Assembly: GCF_000756665.1 (NCBI RefSeq) | Contig: NZ_ARXV01000012.1 | Coordinates: 53,482-117,481 of the forward strand | Source of the DNA: Alcanivorax nanhaiticus | GTDB taxonomy: Bacteria > Pseudomonadota > Gammaproteobacteria > Pseudomonadales > Alcanivoracaceae | Length of the DNA stretch: 64,000 bases | Direction: 5' to 3' | In this document: positions 17,069-25,901 of the stretch, one piece after another | How the letters are laid out: the number at the start of each line of letters is the position of its first letter | Numbering within the stretch: the stretch's first letter is position 1 | The notes under the pieces: generated by a model | Seen by the model: the letters and a program-made list of their open reading frames with translations, nothing else | Told to the model about the DNA's origin: nothing | Databases searched by the model: none | Program-made: the position numbers and the translations under genes

Positions 17069-19396
17069 TTAGCCGGCAAAGGCGATTTTATGGAAAAGGT
17101 AGTCATGCGCGGCGTCGGACACCAGCGGCAGGTAGGATACCAACAGAAGCGCTGTCAGCATTACCGCAACAGGCAATAAGTACTTCTCGTAGCGTCGGTA
17201 GAAGGAACCGCCATGAACATGGGCCGACTCCACTTCTTCGTCCCCAACAACCTGACGTGTTAGCAGATGGTTAAGCGCCACTGGCGGGGAGAGATAGCCA
17301 AGTTCAAAGGCCACCAGGGTAATCATCCAGAAGTGCAGGGGATCGATACCATTAGCAAAAGCCACGGGCGCGATCGTGGCGTTCACCAGCAGCACTGCCC
17401 CCATGGGATCCATCGTCATGCCGATGATCACCATGGTAATCACCAGCAATGTCATCGCAATCCAGATACTGGAGAACGTCTCTGGCAGGTTCTCCATCAT
17501 GCCGGAACGCTCGATAATTCCGCCCATGCTGACAGACATCCCCATCAGGATAAGCAGGGCACCAATGTGGCCGGTTGTTTCATTGGTAGCAAAGCGAAGT
17601 GAGGACTCGAGGTTGTCACCAACACCCGGCTCTGCCTGGTAGTGCGGATCCATATTCGGCGTTTTAACCAGATAGTGAACCACCAGACAGGCTGCGAGGA
17701 TGATATTGCGCCAGAACAGCCCCCAGAACACATTCTGCAGGCCTTCGGAGGACATCCCGGTGGGGATGTTGCCAGAGCTCAGAGCCTCTTGCATGCCCAG
17801 CATGTTAAAGAATGAGTAAGCCAACAGCGGGATCAGGAGTAACGAGAAGAAGTGGAGGAAATAGCTGCTCAGCTTTTCGTACGCAAGAATCGCAAAGAGC
17901 ATGACTGGCAGAATGATGGGCGCATAGATCTCGTCAAGTTTGATGGCCAGTAGATCCTTAAACACCACAATCACTGAGCCCATGATGATGATATAGGGCA
18001 GCAGGGGAATCAGTCGTTTGATGCTGGCGGGGACTGCCTCAGAAAATGGGGCAATACGTGCCGGAGCGGTACGGGCAAACTGGCTGTAGATGAAAAAAAT
18101 GAATAGCGTCAGGTAGAAAATCTTGATGCCGGCAGTAAACATCTCTCCTGTTGTGACTGCGTTATTCAATGCGGCAATGATAACAACCAGCAGACATGGA
18201 CGAAGCACTACCCCTAAAGAGCCAGACATGGCAGTGGCGGCAAGAGCCAGTTGCTTGCGGGCTCCTGCACGAACCAGTTCGCTGTAAATCGTGGCCCCGG
18301 CAGCAATCACAAAGATACCTGATGCACCAGTATACGCCGTTGGAAAGGCGGTGATCGCCAGTACCGCAAAGCACATCAATTCCGGGGACATTTTCCACGG
18401 GCGAAGCACATCAAAAACAAGATGCGCCAATCGAGTCTGTCGCAACATCATGCCAATCCAGATGTACAGGGCCAGGCTGAGGAACAGGGTGGATAGCTCC
18501 ATGATCATGCCCAGATAGACGCTGATGCCGTGGTAGTAGCCCTGTTGAGCAAACTGGATGCCTGCCGAAATACACATGATGCTGTACAGCGGAATCGTGA
18601 GTAGCGCCTTGCCCCAGGTGCCACCCTCCTCGAGATCTCTCGGTGGTTTTACAAGCTGGTAGAGGGCCGCCAGCGAGAGGATGGCAAAACCGGCAATCCA
18701 GAATTGATGTAAGTGGAAGTGATTGACCTGTACGCCATCAGCCATTGCCGCCATTTCTTCCCCGCGGTATACCCAGGCGGATATCAGTAGCATCAGGTTG
18801 GCGCTGAGCTGCCCAATGGTGGAGACCAGATGATCTTTTCGGGTGCGAGCAGGTCGCAGAGCAATATGGTGTCGGGTGAGGGTTGCCGTTGCTGCGCAGA
18901 TGATGATCAGCAAGCAAAGTAGCAGGCGCTTGTAGTCGCCGAGAGAGGTGACAAGCTGCGCGACACCCGTCTCGATATTACGAAACGCGATAACTCCAGG
19001 GGTGACCTGCTCCTGGACCATGGTGTAATCGGCCCACTTGTCCCTGCAGATTTGCCGTGATGCCTCCAACGAACGTTGTATGGCAGCTTCGTCAATATCG
19101 GTTCCAAAAAGACCCGCCAGCGGATCATCCGCAATATGTGCCTTTTTCCGGGCCACAGCCTCCTGCAGCGAACGTTCCATGTCCGGGTCCGGGTTGCAGG
19201 TGGGTTCCCCGACGAGCCCCGCGGTTCTCAGCTTGAAATAGCCTTCCCAGGTGTTTTCGCCAATCTTGAGTAGCTGCGAATGGATCACTTCACCGGAAGC
19301 GAGGAAGATCGTCAGTAAAAGTACGATGAGAGTAGGCAGCGAGGATAACCATTCTTTGGGCGACCGCCGCCCGACGCTTAGACTGACCGTGTCCAT
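17069..19396 (-). CDS. Large TRAP-type permease (copy A)
   Basis: 775-residue multi-spanning inner-membrane protein. The C-terminal ~450 residues resemble the DctM-type large subunit (AITAFPTAYTGASGIFVIAAG and VAFELGYLSPPVALNHLLTR are typical half-site segments). The N-terminal ~300 residues hold a membrane helix, a periplasmic domain with Cys (GEPTCNPDPD ... RQICRDKW) and further helices that may replace the separate DctQ subunit. TRAP systems use ion gradients and a periplasmic binding protein for uptake. It is a close full-length duplicate of the gene at 19541, separated by 144 bp with a terminator between. The AdeT-like proteins nearby are the probable binding partners; the substrate is unknown. 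Confidence 0.85.
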   Translation of the reverse strand: MDTVSLSVGRRSPKEWLSSLPTLIVLLLTIFLASGEVIHSQLLKIGENTWEGYFKLRTAGLVGEPTCNPDPDMERSLQEAVARKKAHIADDPLAGLFGTDIDEAAIQRSLEASRQICRDKWADYTMVQEQVTPGVIAFRNIETGVAQLVTSLGDYKRLLLCLLIIICAATATLTRHHIALRPARTRKDHLVSTIGQLSANLMLLISAWVYRGEEMAAMADGVQVNHFHLHQFWIAGFAILSLAALYQLVKPPRDLEEGGTWGKALLTIPLYSIMCISAGIQFAQQGYYHGISVYLGMIMELSTLFLSLALYIWIGMMLRQTRLAHLVFDVLRPWKMSPELMCFAVLAITAFPTAYTGASGIFVIAAGATIYSELVRAGARKQLALAATAMSGSLGVVLRPCLLVVIIAALNNAVTTGEMFTAGIKIFYLTLFIFFIYSQFARTAPARIAPFSEAVPASIKRLIPLLPYIIIMGSVIVVFKDLLAIKLDEIYAPIILPVMLFAILAYEKLSSYFLHFFSLLLIPLLAYSFFNMLGMQEALSSGNIPTGMSSEGLQNVFWGLFWRNIILAACLVVHYLVKTPNMDPHYQAEPGVGDNLESSLRFATNETTGHIGALLILMGMSVSMGGIIERSGMMENLPETFSSIWIAMTLLVITMVIIGMTMDPMGAVLLVNATIAPVAFANGIDPLHFWMITLVAFELGYLSPPVALNHLLTRQVVGDEEVESAHVHGGSFYRRYEKYLLPVAVMLTALLLVSYLPLVSDAAHDYLFHKIAFAG

Positions 19397-19496
19397 TCCA
19401 TGTCCTTGGTTTTTTTATTGGATCGATGGAGCCTAGCAGAAAGGAAATAGGCCTGATAGTCGGAGACAAATTTCAAACATAAGGCTCCCAGGTAAC

Positions 19497-19524
19497 AAAA
19501 AAGGGGCCCGAAGGCCCCTTTTTA
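19497..19524. terminator. Terminator between the two TRAP permease genes
   Basis: GGGGCC CGAA GGCCCC stem with flanking A and T runs, located between copy B (stop 19541) and copy A (start 19396). It may leave copy A with lower read-through expression or mark separate transcription. Confidence 0.85.
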
Positions 19525-19540
19525 AACGTCCGAAGTGCTA

Positions 19541-21871
19541 TCAGCCACCAACCGCGATTTTCTGGAACAGATAATCGTGGAGGGAATCGGACATCAGCGG
19601 TACATAGGATACCAGCAGCAAGGCGGTCAGCATCACCGCGATGGGCAGCAGGTACTTCTCGTAACGGCGGTAGAAGCTGCCACCTTCCACTTTGGCGGAT
19701 TCCACTTCTTCGTCGCCCACCACTTGCCTTGTTAACAAGTGGTTGAGTGCCACAGGTGGCGACAGATAGCCCAGCTCAAAGGCGACCAGGGTGATCATCC
19801 AGAAGTGCAACGGTGCGATCCCATTATCGAAAGCAATCTGGGCAATGGTGGCGTTCACCAGAATCACCGCCCCGTAGGGGTCCATGATCATACCGATAAT
19901 CACCATGGTGACGACCAGCAGGGTCATTGCGACCCAGATATTCGGGAAGGTTTCCGGCAGGGCTTCCATCATGCCAGACCGTTCGATGATGCCGCCTACG
20001 CTCACGGACAGCGCCATCAGCATCAGCAGAGCACCAATGTGACCGGTGGTTTCGTTAGTGGCAAAGCGCAGCGAGCTTTCCAGCTTTTCGCCCACACCCG
20101 GTTCCGGCTGGTAGTGCGGATCCATATCCGGCGTTTTCATCAGATAGTGAACCACGAGACAGGCGCCAAGGATGATATTACGCCAGAACAGTCCCCAGAA
20201 CTGGCTCTGCAGTTCTTCAGCAGAGGTGCCGGTAGGGATGTTGCCTGTGCTGAGTGCGTCCTGCATGCCAAGCATGTTGTAGAAGGAGAATGCCAGCAGA
20301 GGTACGAGCACAAGGGTAAACACATGCAGTGACTTCTCGCTCAGTTTTTCATAGCAGAGAATGGTCAGCAGCATCACAGGCAGAATGATCGGCGCATAGA
20401 TCTCGTCAAGCTTGGTGCCGAGCAGATCCTTAAACACCACAATCACGGTGCCCATGATGATCACATAGGGCAGCAGGGGGATCAGGCGCTTGATGCTGGC
20501 CGGTACGGCTTCAGAGAACGGTGCGATACGGGCCGGAGCGGTCCGTGCAAACTGGCTGTAGATGAAGAACAGGATCAAGGACAGGGCAAAGATCTTGAGA
20601 CCGGAAGTGAACAGCTCGTCAGTGGTAACACTGTTGTTCAGAGCCGCGATGATTACCACCAGCAGACACGGACGCAGTACCACACCCATGGAGCCAGACA
20701 TGGCAGTAGCGGCCAAAGCCAACTGCTTGCGGGCACCGGCACGAATCAGCTCATTGTAGATAGTGGCACCGGCAGCGATAACAAAGATACCGGAAGCACC
20801 AGTATAGGCAGTGGGTACCGCCGCAACGGCGAGCACCACGAAACACATCAGTTCCGGGGACATTTTCCAGGGACGGAGCACATCAAATACCAGATGGGCC
20901 ATCTTGGTCTGGCGCAGCAGCATACCGATCCAGATATACAGGGCCAGGCTGAGGAACAGGGTGGACAGTTCCATCATCATGCCCAGGTACACGCTGATAC
21001 CGTGGTAGTAGCCCTGGCTAATGAACTGGATGCCAGCAGTGATACACATGAAACTGTACAGCGGAATGGTCAGCAGGGATTTGCCCCATGTGCCGCCTTC
21101 TTCCAGGTCTTTCGGTGGGCGGATCAGCTGATAAGCGGCCGCCAAAGAGAGAATCAGGAAGCCGCCGATCCAGAATTGGTGCAGGTAAAAGTGATTCACC
21201 TGAACCCCGTCAGCAATGGCAGACACTTCTTCGCCACGATAAATCCAGGCGGATAGCAGCAGCATCACATTGGCACTCAGCTGGCCGATGGTGGCCACCA
21301 TGTGATCTTTGCGGGTGCGGGCCGGGCGCAGGGAAATATGATGCCGGGTCAGTGTGGCGGTGGCGGCACAGATAATGACCAGCAGACACAGCAACAGCCG
21401 CTTGTAGTTACCCAGGGTGGTAACCACTTTGGCAACGCCACCTTCCAGGTTGCGGAACGCAATGACGCCCGGGGTGACCTGTTCCTGAACCATGGTGTAA
21501 TCGGCCCAGCTGTCACGACAGATCTGACGGGAGGCTTCCAGAGACTGGCGCAGGGCGCCTTCGTCCACATCGGTGCCAAAAATCCCGGCCAGAGGGTCAT
21601 CAGCCATCTCTGCCTGTTTCTGGGCGACAGCCTTCTGCAGTTCAGCGTCCAGATCCGGGTCCGGGTTACAGGTGGGTTCCCCGACCAGGCCGGCGGTACG
21701 TAGCTTGAAGTAGCCTTCCCAGGTGTTTTCGCCGATTTTCAGGAGCTGGGAATGAATCACTTCACCTGATGCAAGAAAAATAGTCAGCAACAGGAGAATC
21801 AGAGTGGGTAGGGAAGATAGCCATTCGCCCACCGAGCGGTTGGCGACAGTCATGCTAGAAGGTTTATCCAT
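19541..21871 (-). CDS. Large TRAP-type permease (copy B)
   Basis: 776 residues with the same architecture as copy A: N-terminal helix (LPTLILLLLTIFLASGEVIHS), a Cys-containing periplasmic segment (GEPTCNPDPD, RQICRDSWADYTMVQE), central helices, and a DctM-like C-terminal half. The two copies are conserved along the whole length, with differences concentrated in the periplasmic segment (residues ~70-115) and loops, so they arose by tandem duplication. It follows the AdeT-like gene at 22071 on the same strand after 199 bp. Expected role: secondary, binding-protein-dependent uptake. Confidence 0.85.
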   Translation of the reverse strand: MDKPSSMTVANRSVGEWLSSLPTLILLLLTIFLASGEVIHSQLLKIGENTWEGYFKLRTAGLVGEPTCNPDPDLDAELQKAVAQKQAEMADDPLAGIFGTDVDEGALRQSLEASRQICRDSWADYTMVQEQVTPGVIAFRNLEGGVAKVVTTLGNYKRLLLCLLVIICAATATLTRHHISLRPARTRKDHMVATIGQLSANVMLLLSAWIYRGEEVSAIADGVQVNHFYLHQFWIGGFLILSLAAAYQLIRPPKDLEEGGTWGKSLLTIPLYSFMCITAGIQFISQGYYHGISVYLGMMMELSTLFLSLALYIWIGMLLRQTKMAHLVFDVLRPWKMSPELMCFVVLAVAAVPTAYTGASGIFVIAAGATIYNELIRAGARKQLALAATAMSGSMGVVLRPCLLVVIIAALNNSVTTDELFTSGLKIFALSLILFFIYSQFARTAPARIAPFSEAVPASIKRLIPLLPYVIIMGTVIVVFKDLLGTKLDEIYAPIILPVMLLTILCYEKLSEKSLHVFTLVLVPLLAFSFYNMLGMQDALSTGNIPTGTSAEELQSQFWGLFWRNIILGACLVVHYLMKTPDMDPHYQPEPGVGEKLESSLRFATNETTGHIGALLMLMALSVSVGGIIERSGMMEALPETFPNIWVAMTLLVVTMVIIGMIMDPYGAVILVNATIAQIAFDNGIAPLHFWMITLVAFELGYLSPPVALNHLLTRQVVGDEEVESAKVEGGSFYRRYEKYLLPIAVMLTALLLVSYVPLMSDSLHDYLFQKIAVGG

Positions 21872-22031
21872 TGTGCACCCGGTTATTGTTATACCGTTTC
21901 GTTAGCTGGAAATATAAAACCAAAAACAATGGTTCTCTGTTTGATTTCCGTATTCTGGACAGTGTTGACGCGATTGCCTTTCCTGCAGGAATTGCAGGAA
22001 ATGGCTGAAAAAAATCAGGTTATGAGAGTAA

Positions 22032-22055
22032 AACGGGGCCGATGCCGGCCCCGTT
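22032..22055. terminator. Hairpin between AdeT-like gene and TRAP permease copy B
   Basis: AACGGGGCCG ATGC CGGCCCCGTT stem-loop just after the stop of the minus-strand AdeT-like gene at 22071. The T run is short, so it may attenuate rather than fully terminate. Confidence 0.65.
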
Positions 22056-22070
22056 CAATACCCACCAGAA

Positions 22071-23084
22071 TTATTCGGTGGGGTTTACACATTCAGCGCG
22101 GGAAGAGTCCTGTTTGCAACGCACCTTGCGCAGCAGGCTCATCATGTTCTTGTCGTATACGCCGTCGTTGGTCAGGGCGATACGTGCCTCACGCAGCATT
22201 TCATCATACTTGAGCTTGTCGGCCTCCGGGATACGGACCCACCACTTCTTGTCGACTTCGCTGTTGGCGTTTTCGATCACGCGCATGGCACGATCGAACT
22301 GGCCCAGCATGTATTTGCGGGATTGTGCCGCGAAGTCAGCAGGGAACTTGTCACGTTTTAGCAGAACCTGGGCGGTCAGCTGACCGAGCACATAATCCAC
22401 GATGCCGCCGTTGGGCTGCATGCCTTTGTACAGTTCCAGAGCGGAGTAAGCAGCAATAGGTGCGAAGCAGATATCGACAGAGCCATTGTTGAAACGGCCA
22501 GAGAAGTTGGTGATGTCAGACATTACCGGAGACATGCCTACCCGGGAAGCCATGCTGGCTTGGGCGCTGTCGTATTCCAGTACAGCGATGGATTTGCCGG
22601 ACAGTTCGCCAACGGTATCGATGGTACGGTCCTTCACGAACAGGTAGGCGGCACCCATCGGCGCTACACCCCCAACTTCATAGGGACCGGAAACCAGGTG
22701 TTCCTTGATGGAAGGATGCTCGCTGGCCAGCACGGTGAGAACCTGACGCATGGCGTCGTAGCTGGGGATGGAGCCAACAGAGTCCAGGCTGCCGGTGTAG
22801 CTATTGAACTGGCGGCCACGAATACCGGTCAGCACCGCAGCATCACACTGACCGGCTTTCAGGTCTTCTGATGCGATTTTCTCGTCAGTGTAGGGCTTCA
22901 GTTCCAGATCTACACCCCAGCCGAGAGCGGCTGTTTTGTAGTCTTTCATGATGTTGTAGATGTCGCCGTTGGCACCAATGATGTCGAATACGCACATGGT
23001 GCGCTTCTCTGCGGCCTGGGCGGGGCTGATTGTCAGTGCAAGAGCCGTAGTGGCCGCTGCTGTCAACGCCTTGAAATAGCGCAT
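22071..23084 (-). CDS. AdeT-like putative solute-binding protein (paralogue 2)
   Basis: 337 residues with a signal peptide (MRYFKALTAAATTALALTISPAQA) and strong RBS (CAGGAGA). It has the family start CVFDIIGANGD, the SEDLKAGQCDAAVLTGIRGR block, and the C-terminal RCKQDSSRAEC. It sits between the TAtT-like lipoprotein gene and two TRAP permease genes on the same strand, making it the most direct candidate for the periplasmic binding component of that transporter. Paralogous to the proteins at 197, 25902, 27189 and 28379. Confidence 0.83.
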   Translation of the reverse strand: MRYFKALTAAATTALALTISPAQAAEKRTMCVFDIIGANGDIYNIMKDYKTAALGWGVDLELKPYTDEKIASEDLKAGQCDAAVLTGIRGRQFNSYTGSLDSVGSIPSYDAMRQVLTVLASEHPSIKEHLVSGPYEVGGVAPMGAAYLFVKDRTIDTVGELSGKSIAVLEYDSAQASMASRVGMSPVMSDITNFSGRFNNGSVDICFAPIAAYSALELYKGMQPNGGIVDYVLGQLTAQVLLKRDKFPADFAAQSRKYMLGQFDRAMRVIENANSEVDKKWWVRIPEADKLKYDEMLREARIALTNDGVYDKNMMSLLRKVRCKQDSSRAECVNPTE

Positions 23085-23124
23085 GGTGGTCTCCTGGTTA
23101 CTTCTTAATCTAATTAATTCAAAA

Positions 23125-23140
23125 GCGGCCCGAAGGCCGC
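23125..23140. terminator. Small GC hairpin between lipoprotein and AdeT-like gene
   Basis: GCGGCC CGAA GGCCGC hairpin, 10 bp after the lipoprotein stop at 23151, without a T run. More likely an mRNA-stabilising or attenuating hairpin within the operon than a full terminator. Confidence 0.5.
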
Positions 23141-23150
23141 ATACAAAAGC

Positions 23151-24179
23151 TTAAAGCAAATCGTTGATATCGACGGCTGGCGCAGACTTGGCAGCGTCAT
23201 CCCAGAAGGTGCCAATGCCACCAATCGGGGTTCGTTTACCGGTGTTTTCGGTCCATTCACGGTCGGAAATGCCCTGGACAATGAAGCCTGCAATGGCATC
23301 CAGCATGGCGTAATCCGGGTCCAGGTTCTTGTCGTTGGCAGCGTAATCACGGATCGCCTTGCGCAGGCGAGCGTCATCGCCCTTGCTGAAAGCGCTCATG
23401 GCGTACAGGGCGCTACCCAAGCGGATGCCGCTATCGAAACCGGCCTTGGCGGAAGCTTCCAGTTCGGCCCAGGCGTCGGAATTCGGCGGAGCCAGCATCG
23501 GCAGCAGGTTCCATACGGCAGCACGAACGCCGCGGGGAACGCCCCACCACTTTGCGTTATCCAGGCACTTCATGTTGCGCTCTACCTTGGCGGCAATATC
23601 GCGCGGAACGCCCACAGCACCGTCAGAGCTGCCATCGTTCAACAGGGACTGAACACCGGAGATGTTTCCGACCATCCAGACCAGCTCGTCGAAATCGGTT
23701 TTCAGCTTGGGGCATTCGCCTTCTTCCTGTTCGCCGTATGCCTCAATCATGTACTTGTAGGCGGTGTACTGACGTTCAGCTGCCACGGCTGCCCAGCGTT
23801 TCTGCTCGATACGGGCGTCCTGGGCTTCATTGACGCGACCGTCCTTCACGGAGCGCATGTAGCGGAGCTCGGCATCCAGAGCGATCTGCTCGGCACAGGT
23901 GGCGGCGGTGGTGAATACCATCGCGCCCAGCTTTTCAGGGTGGGAACCAACGCGCTCGAAGGACATCAGCAGCGGGGTTTGCGCTTCGCCGGTCACACAG
24001 GCCATGCGCACGTCACTGTAGGTCATCATGTAGGGCAGCATCTCTGACCGGCCGAAGCTGATCAGGACATCACCGGTGGTTTTATAGATAACACCACAAC
24101 CTTGCAGAGCCAGGATAGCGCCCCCAATCAGGGCCAGGCGAGTATGTCCCAGCAGGTTTTTCACGGAGAGAGAACGCAT
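23151..24179 (-). CDS. TAtT-like TRAP-associated lipoprotein
   Basis: 342 residues from the ATG at 24179, preceded by AAGGAG at good spacing; a TTG 27 bp upstream opens the same frame but overlaps the RBS. A lipoprotein signal with lipobox LQGC places the lipidated Cys at residue 28. The Ala-rich helical body (MACVTGEAQTPLLMSFERVG, then many helices) resembles the TAtT family of periplasmic TRAP-associated lipoproteins, whose TPR-like trimer associates with the binding protein. First gene of the minus-strand group lipoprotein / binding protein / permease B / permease A. Family assignment is from recall of pattern and context. Confidence 0.72.
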   Translation of the reverse strand: MRSLSVKNLLGHTRLALIGGAILALQGCGVIYKTTGDVLISFGRSEMLPYMMTYSDVRMACVTGEAQTPLLMSFERVGSHPEKLGAMVFTTAATCAEQIALDAELRYMRSVKDGRVNEAQDARIEQKRWAAVAAERQYTAYKYMIEAYGEQEEGECPKLKTDFDELVWMVGNISGVQSLLNDGSSDGAVGVPRDIAAKVERNMKCLDNAKWWGVPRGVRAAVWNLLPMLAPPNSDAWAELEASAKAGFDSGIRLGSALYAMSAFSKGDDARLRKAIRDYAANDKNLDPDYAMLDAIAGFIVQGISDREWTENTGKRTPIGGIGTFWDDAAKSAPAVDINDLL

Positions 24180-24355
24180 TCGGTAGCTCCTTGTTATTGT
24201 TCTCAAATTGCGCGGTCAAAGGTACGAAAGTCCGGGAATTGACACAAGCGGCAATTACAAAAAAGCCTGCAAGCAATTACAAACCATAAATTTGCTATAT
24301 GATGTGTCAACGCTATGTTAAACCCTCTCCCACCCATGGATAGTAAGACTTTATT

Positions 24356-25717
24356 ATGAGTGATAGCTCTGGCATCAAGGACATGAAGGCCTGGCTGGAA
24401 GGTGAACGCAGTGGCCTTTCCCTGGCATTGAACACCGCCCGCGGTGGCGCCCGAATAGCCGAGACATTGGGTGTTCTCGGCCGTCAGGGACTTGGCTGGC
24501 TATTGGGCAATCGCCCGCCAGTTCCGGCTTTGCTGCGCACCACCTTCGAATCCCTGGGAACAACATATATCAAGCTTGGGCAGTTTATTGCCAGTTCGCC
24601 ATCCATTTTTCCCGAAGAATATGTGGAAGAATTTCAGCGTTGCCTGGATCGAACCCCCCCCCTACCTTTTCATTACATCCGTGAAACGATTGAGCAGGAA
24701 CTGGGGCAACCCCTGGAACAGCTGTACCAGTTCGTTGACCCCAAGCCATTGGCAAGTGCGTCCATTGCGCAGGTACATTCTGCCAAGTTGAAAAATGGGC
24801 AAGACGTGGTGATCAAGGTTCAGCGTCCGGGTGTGCGGAACGTTTTGCTGACCGATTTCAATTTTTTATACCTGGCAGCGCGGATTACCGAACGGCTGGC
24901 ACCGGGTTTGTCCAAATCGGCTATTTCCGGTGTGATCGAAGAACTGCAGGCAGGCATGCTGGAAGAATGCGACTTCATTAAGGAGGCGGGCAATCTTAAG
25001 GCGTTTAATGCTTTCCTGAGAGACACAGGCAATACCAGTGCTATTGCGCCGGAGCCGGTGATGTCTCACACCACGGGCAAGGTGCTCACCATGGAGCGCT
25101 TCTTTGGTGTGCCGCTCACGGACATGAATGTCCTGAAAAAGTATACCGATGACCCGGCGCAGACCTTGATATCGGCTTTGAACACCTGGTTTTCCAGCTT
25201 GATGCTGTGCGACTTCTTCCATGCGGATGTGCATGCTGGCAATTTGATGTTATTGGAGGATGGTCGGGTCGGGTTTATCGATTTCGGTATTGTGGGCCGG
25301 ATTCGCCGTGAAGCCTGGGATGGCATGGCCAAATTTTTCGATGCCATTGGTCGTGGAGACATCCGCCAGATGGCAGAAGCCATGGCGGTAATTGGCATGA
25401 CCCGGGAAGAAGTGGATGTGGATGCACTGACCCGTGATATCGAGAGCCTGCAGGGTGCGCTTGGGCAGGTCGATCCTTCTGCCTTGATTCAGGCTGACCG
25501 CAACGACAAGGAAGTGAATCGCCTGTTGATGGATCTGGTCAAAATTGGTGAAGGTCACGGCATTCGTTTCCCTCGCGAATTTGCGCTGTTGCTCAAGCAG
25601 TTCCTGTACTTTGATCGCTATGTGCAGGTGCTGGCCCCGGAAATGGATATGTTCAGTGATAATCGGCTGGATATGTTTGGCGGGGCAGATGAGCTGCCGG
25701 GCGGGTTACTGCACTAA
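24356..25717 (+). CDS. ABC1/UbiB-family atypical kinase
   Basis: 453 residues. ABC1 kinase-like hallmarks: KLGQFIASSPSIFPEEYVEE (KxGQ motif, ~residue 73), PLASASIAQVHSAKL (Ala-rich loop), VVIKVQRPGVR (catalytic Lys), LEECDFIKEAGN, DFFHADVHAGNLML and FIDFGIVGRI (metal-binding DFG-like). Unlike typical UbiB it lacks an obvious pair of C-terminal membrane helices. The family supports ubiquinone biosynthesis or lipid homeostasis through ATPase activity. It is divergent from the TAtT-like gene, with 176 bp between the two starts, and is followed by a terminator and heptad repeats. A direct link to transport is not shown. Confidence 0.88.
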   Translation: MSDSSGIKDMKAWLEGERSGLSLALNTARGGARIAETLGVLGRQGLGWLLGNRPPVPALLRTTFESLGTTYIKLGQFIASSPSIFPEEYVEEFQRCLDRTPPLPFHYIRETIEQELGQPLEQLYQFVDPKPLASASIAQVHSAKLKNGQDVVIKVQRPGVRNVLLTDFNFLYLAARITERLAPGLSKSAISGVIEELQAGMLEECDFIKEAGNLKAFNAFLRDTGNTSAIAPEPVMSHTTGKVLTMERFFGVPLTDMNVLKKYTDDPAQTLISALNTWFSSLMLCDFFHADVHAGNLMLLEDGRVGFIDFGIVGRIRREAWDGMAKFFDAIGRGDIRQMAEAMAVIGMTREEVDVDALTRDIESLQGALGQVDPSALIQADRNDKEVNRLLMDLVKIGEGHGIRFPREFALLLKQFLYFDRYVQVLAPEMDMFSDNRLDMFGGADELPGGLLH

Positions 25718-25731
25718 TAGCTACGAGCTAC

Positions 25732-25765
25732 AAAAAAACCGCACCCTTTGGGCGCGGTTTTTTTA
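25732..25765. terminator. Terminator after the ABC1 kinase gene
   Basis: AACCGC / GCGGTT stem with an inner CCC TTT GGG and flanking A7 and T7 runs; works in both directions between two convergent genes. Confidence 0.85.
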
Positions 25766-25778
25766 TTTGGGCCTTGAT

Positions 25779-25900
25779 GCGAGTGACGAGTTACGAGTTT
25801 CGAAAATCAAGAGATGGCGTTGTCAGCCTGGTGTTACTGCTTTTTGCTCTTCGAAACTCGAAACTCGAAACTCGAAACTCGAAACTCGAAACTCGTAGCT
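25779..25900. repeat. Heptad inverted-repeat locus A (GAAACTC x6)
   Basis: Left arm 25779-25804 carries three degenerate 7-bp units of CGAGTNA type ending TTTCGAA. Right arm 25850-25895 carries six copies of GAAACTC in a row and runs into the stop codon of the minus-strand gene at 25902. An 11-bp string ATAGCTACGAG after the kinase stop (around 25717) is repeated inverted at the far end of the right arm, so the whole convergent intergenic space is palindromic. Confidence 0.9.
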
Positions 25901-25901
25901 A

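Noticed and set aside
23114..23377. 87-codon minus-strand frame at the end of the TAtT-like gene
   Set aside because: Overlaps the real gene in another frame and crosses the hairpin.
25850..25900. CRISPR array
   Set aside because: Units are 7 bp and contiguous, with no spacers; no cas genes nearby.
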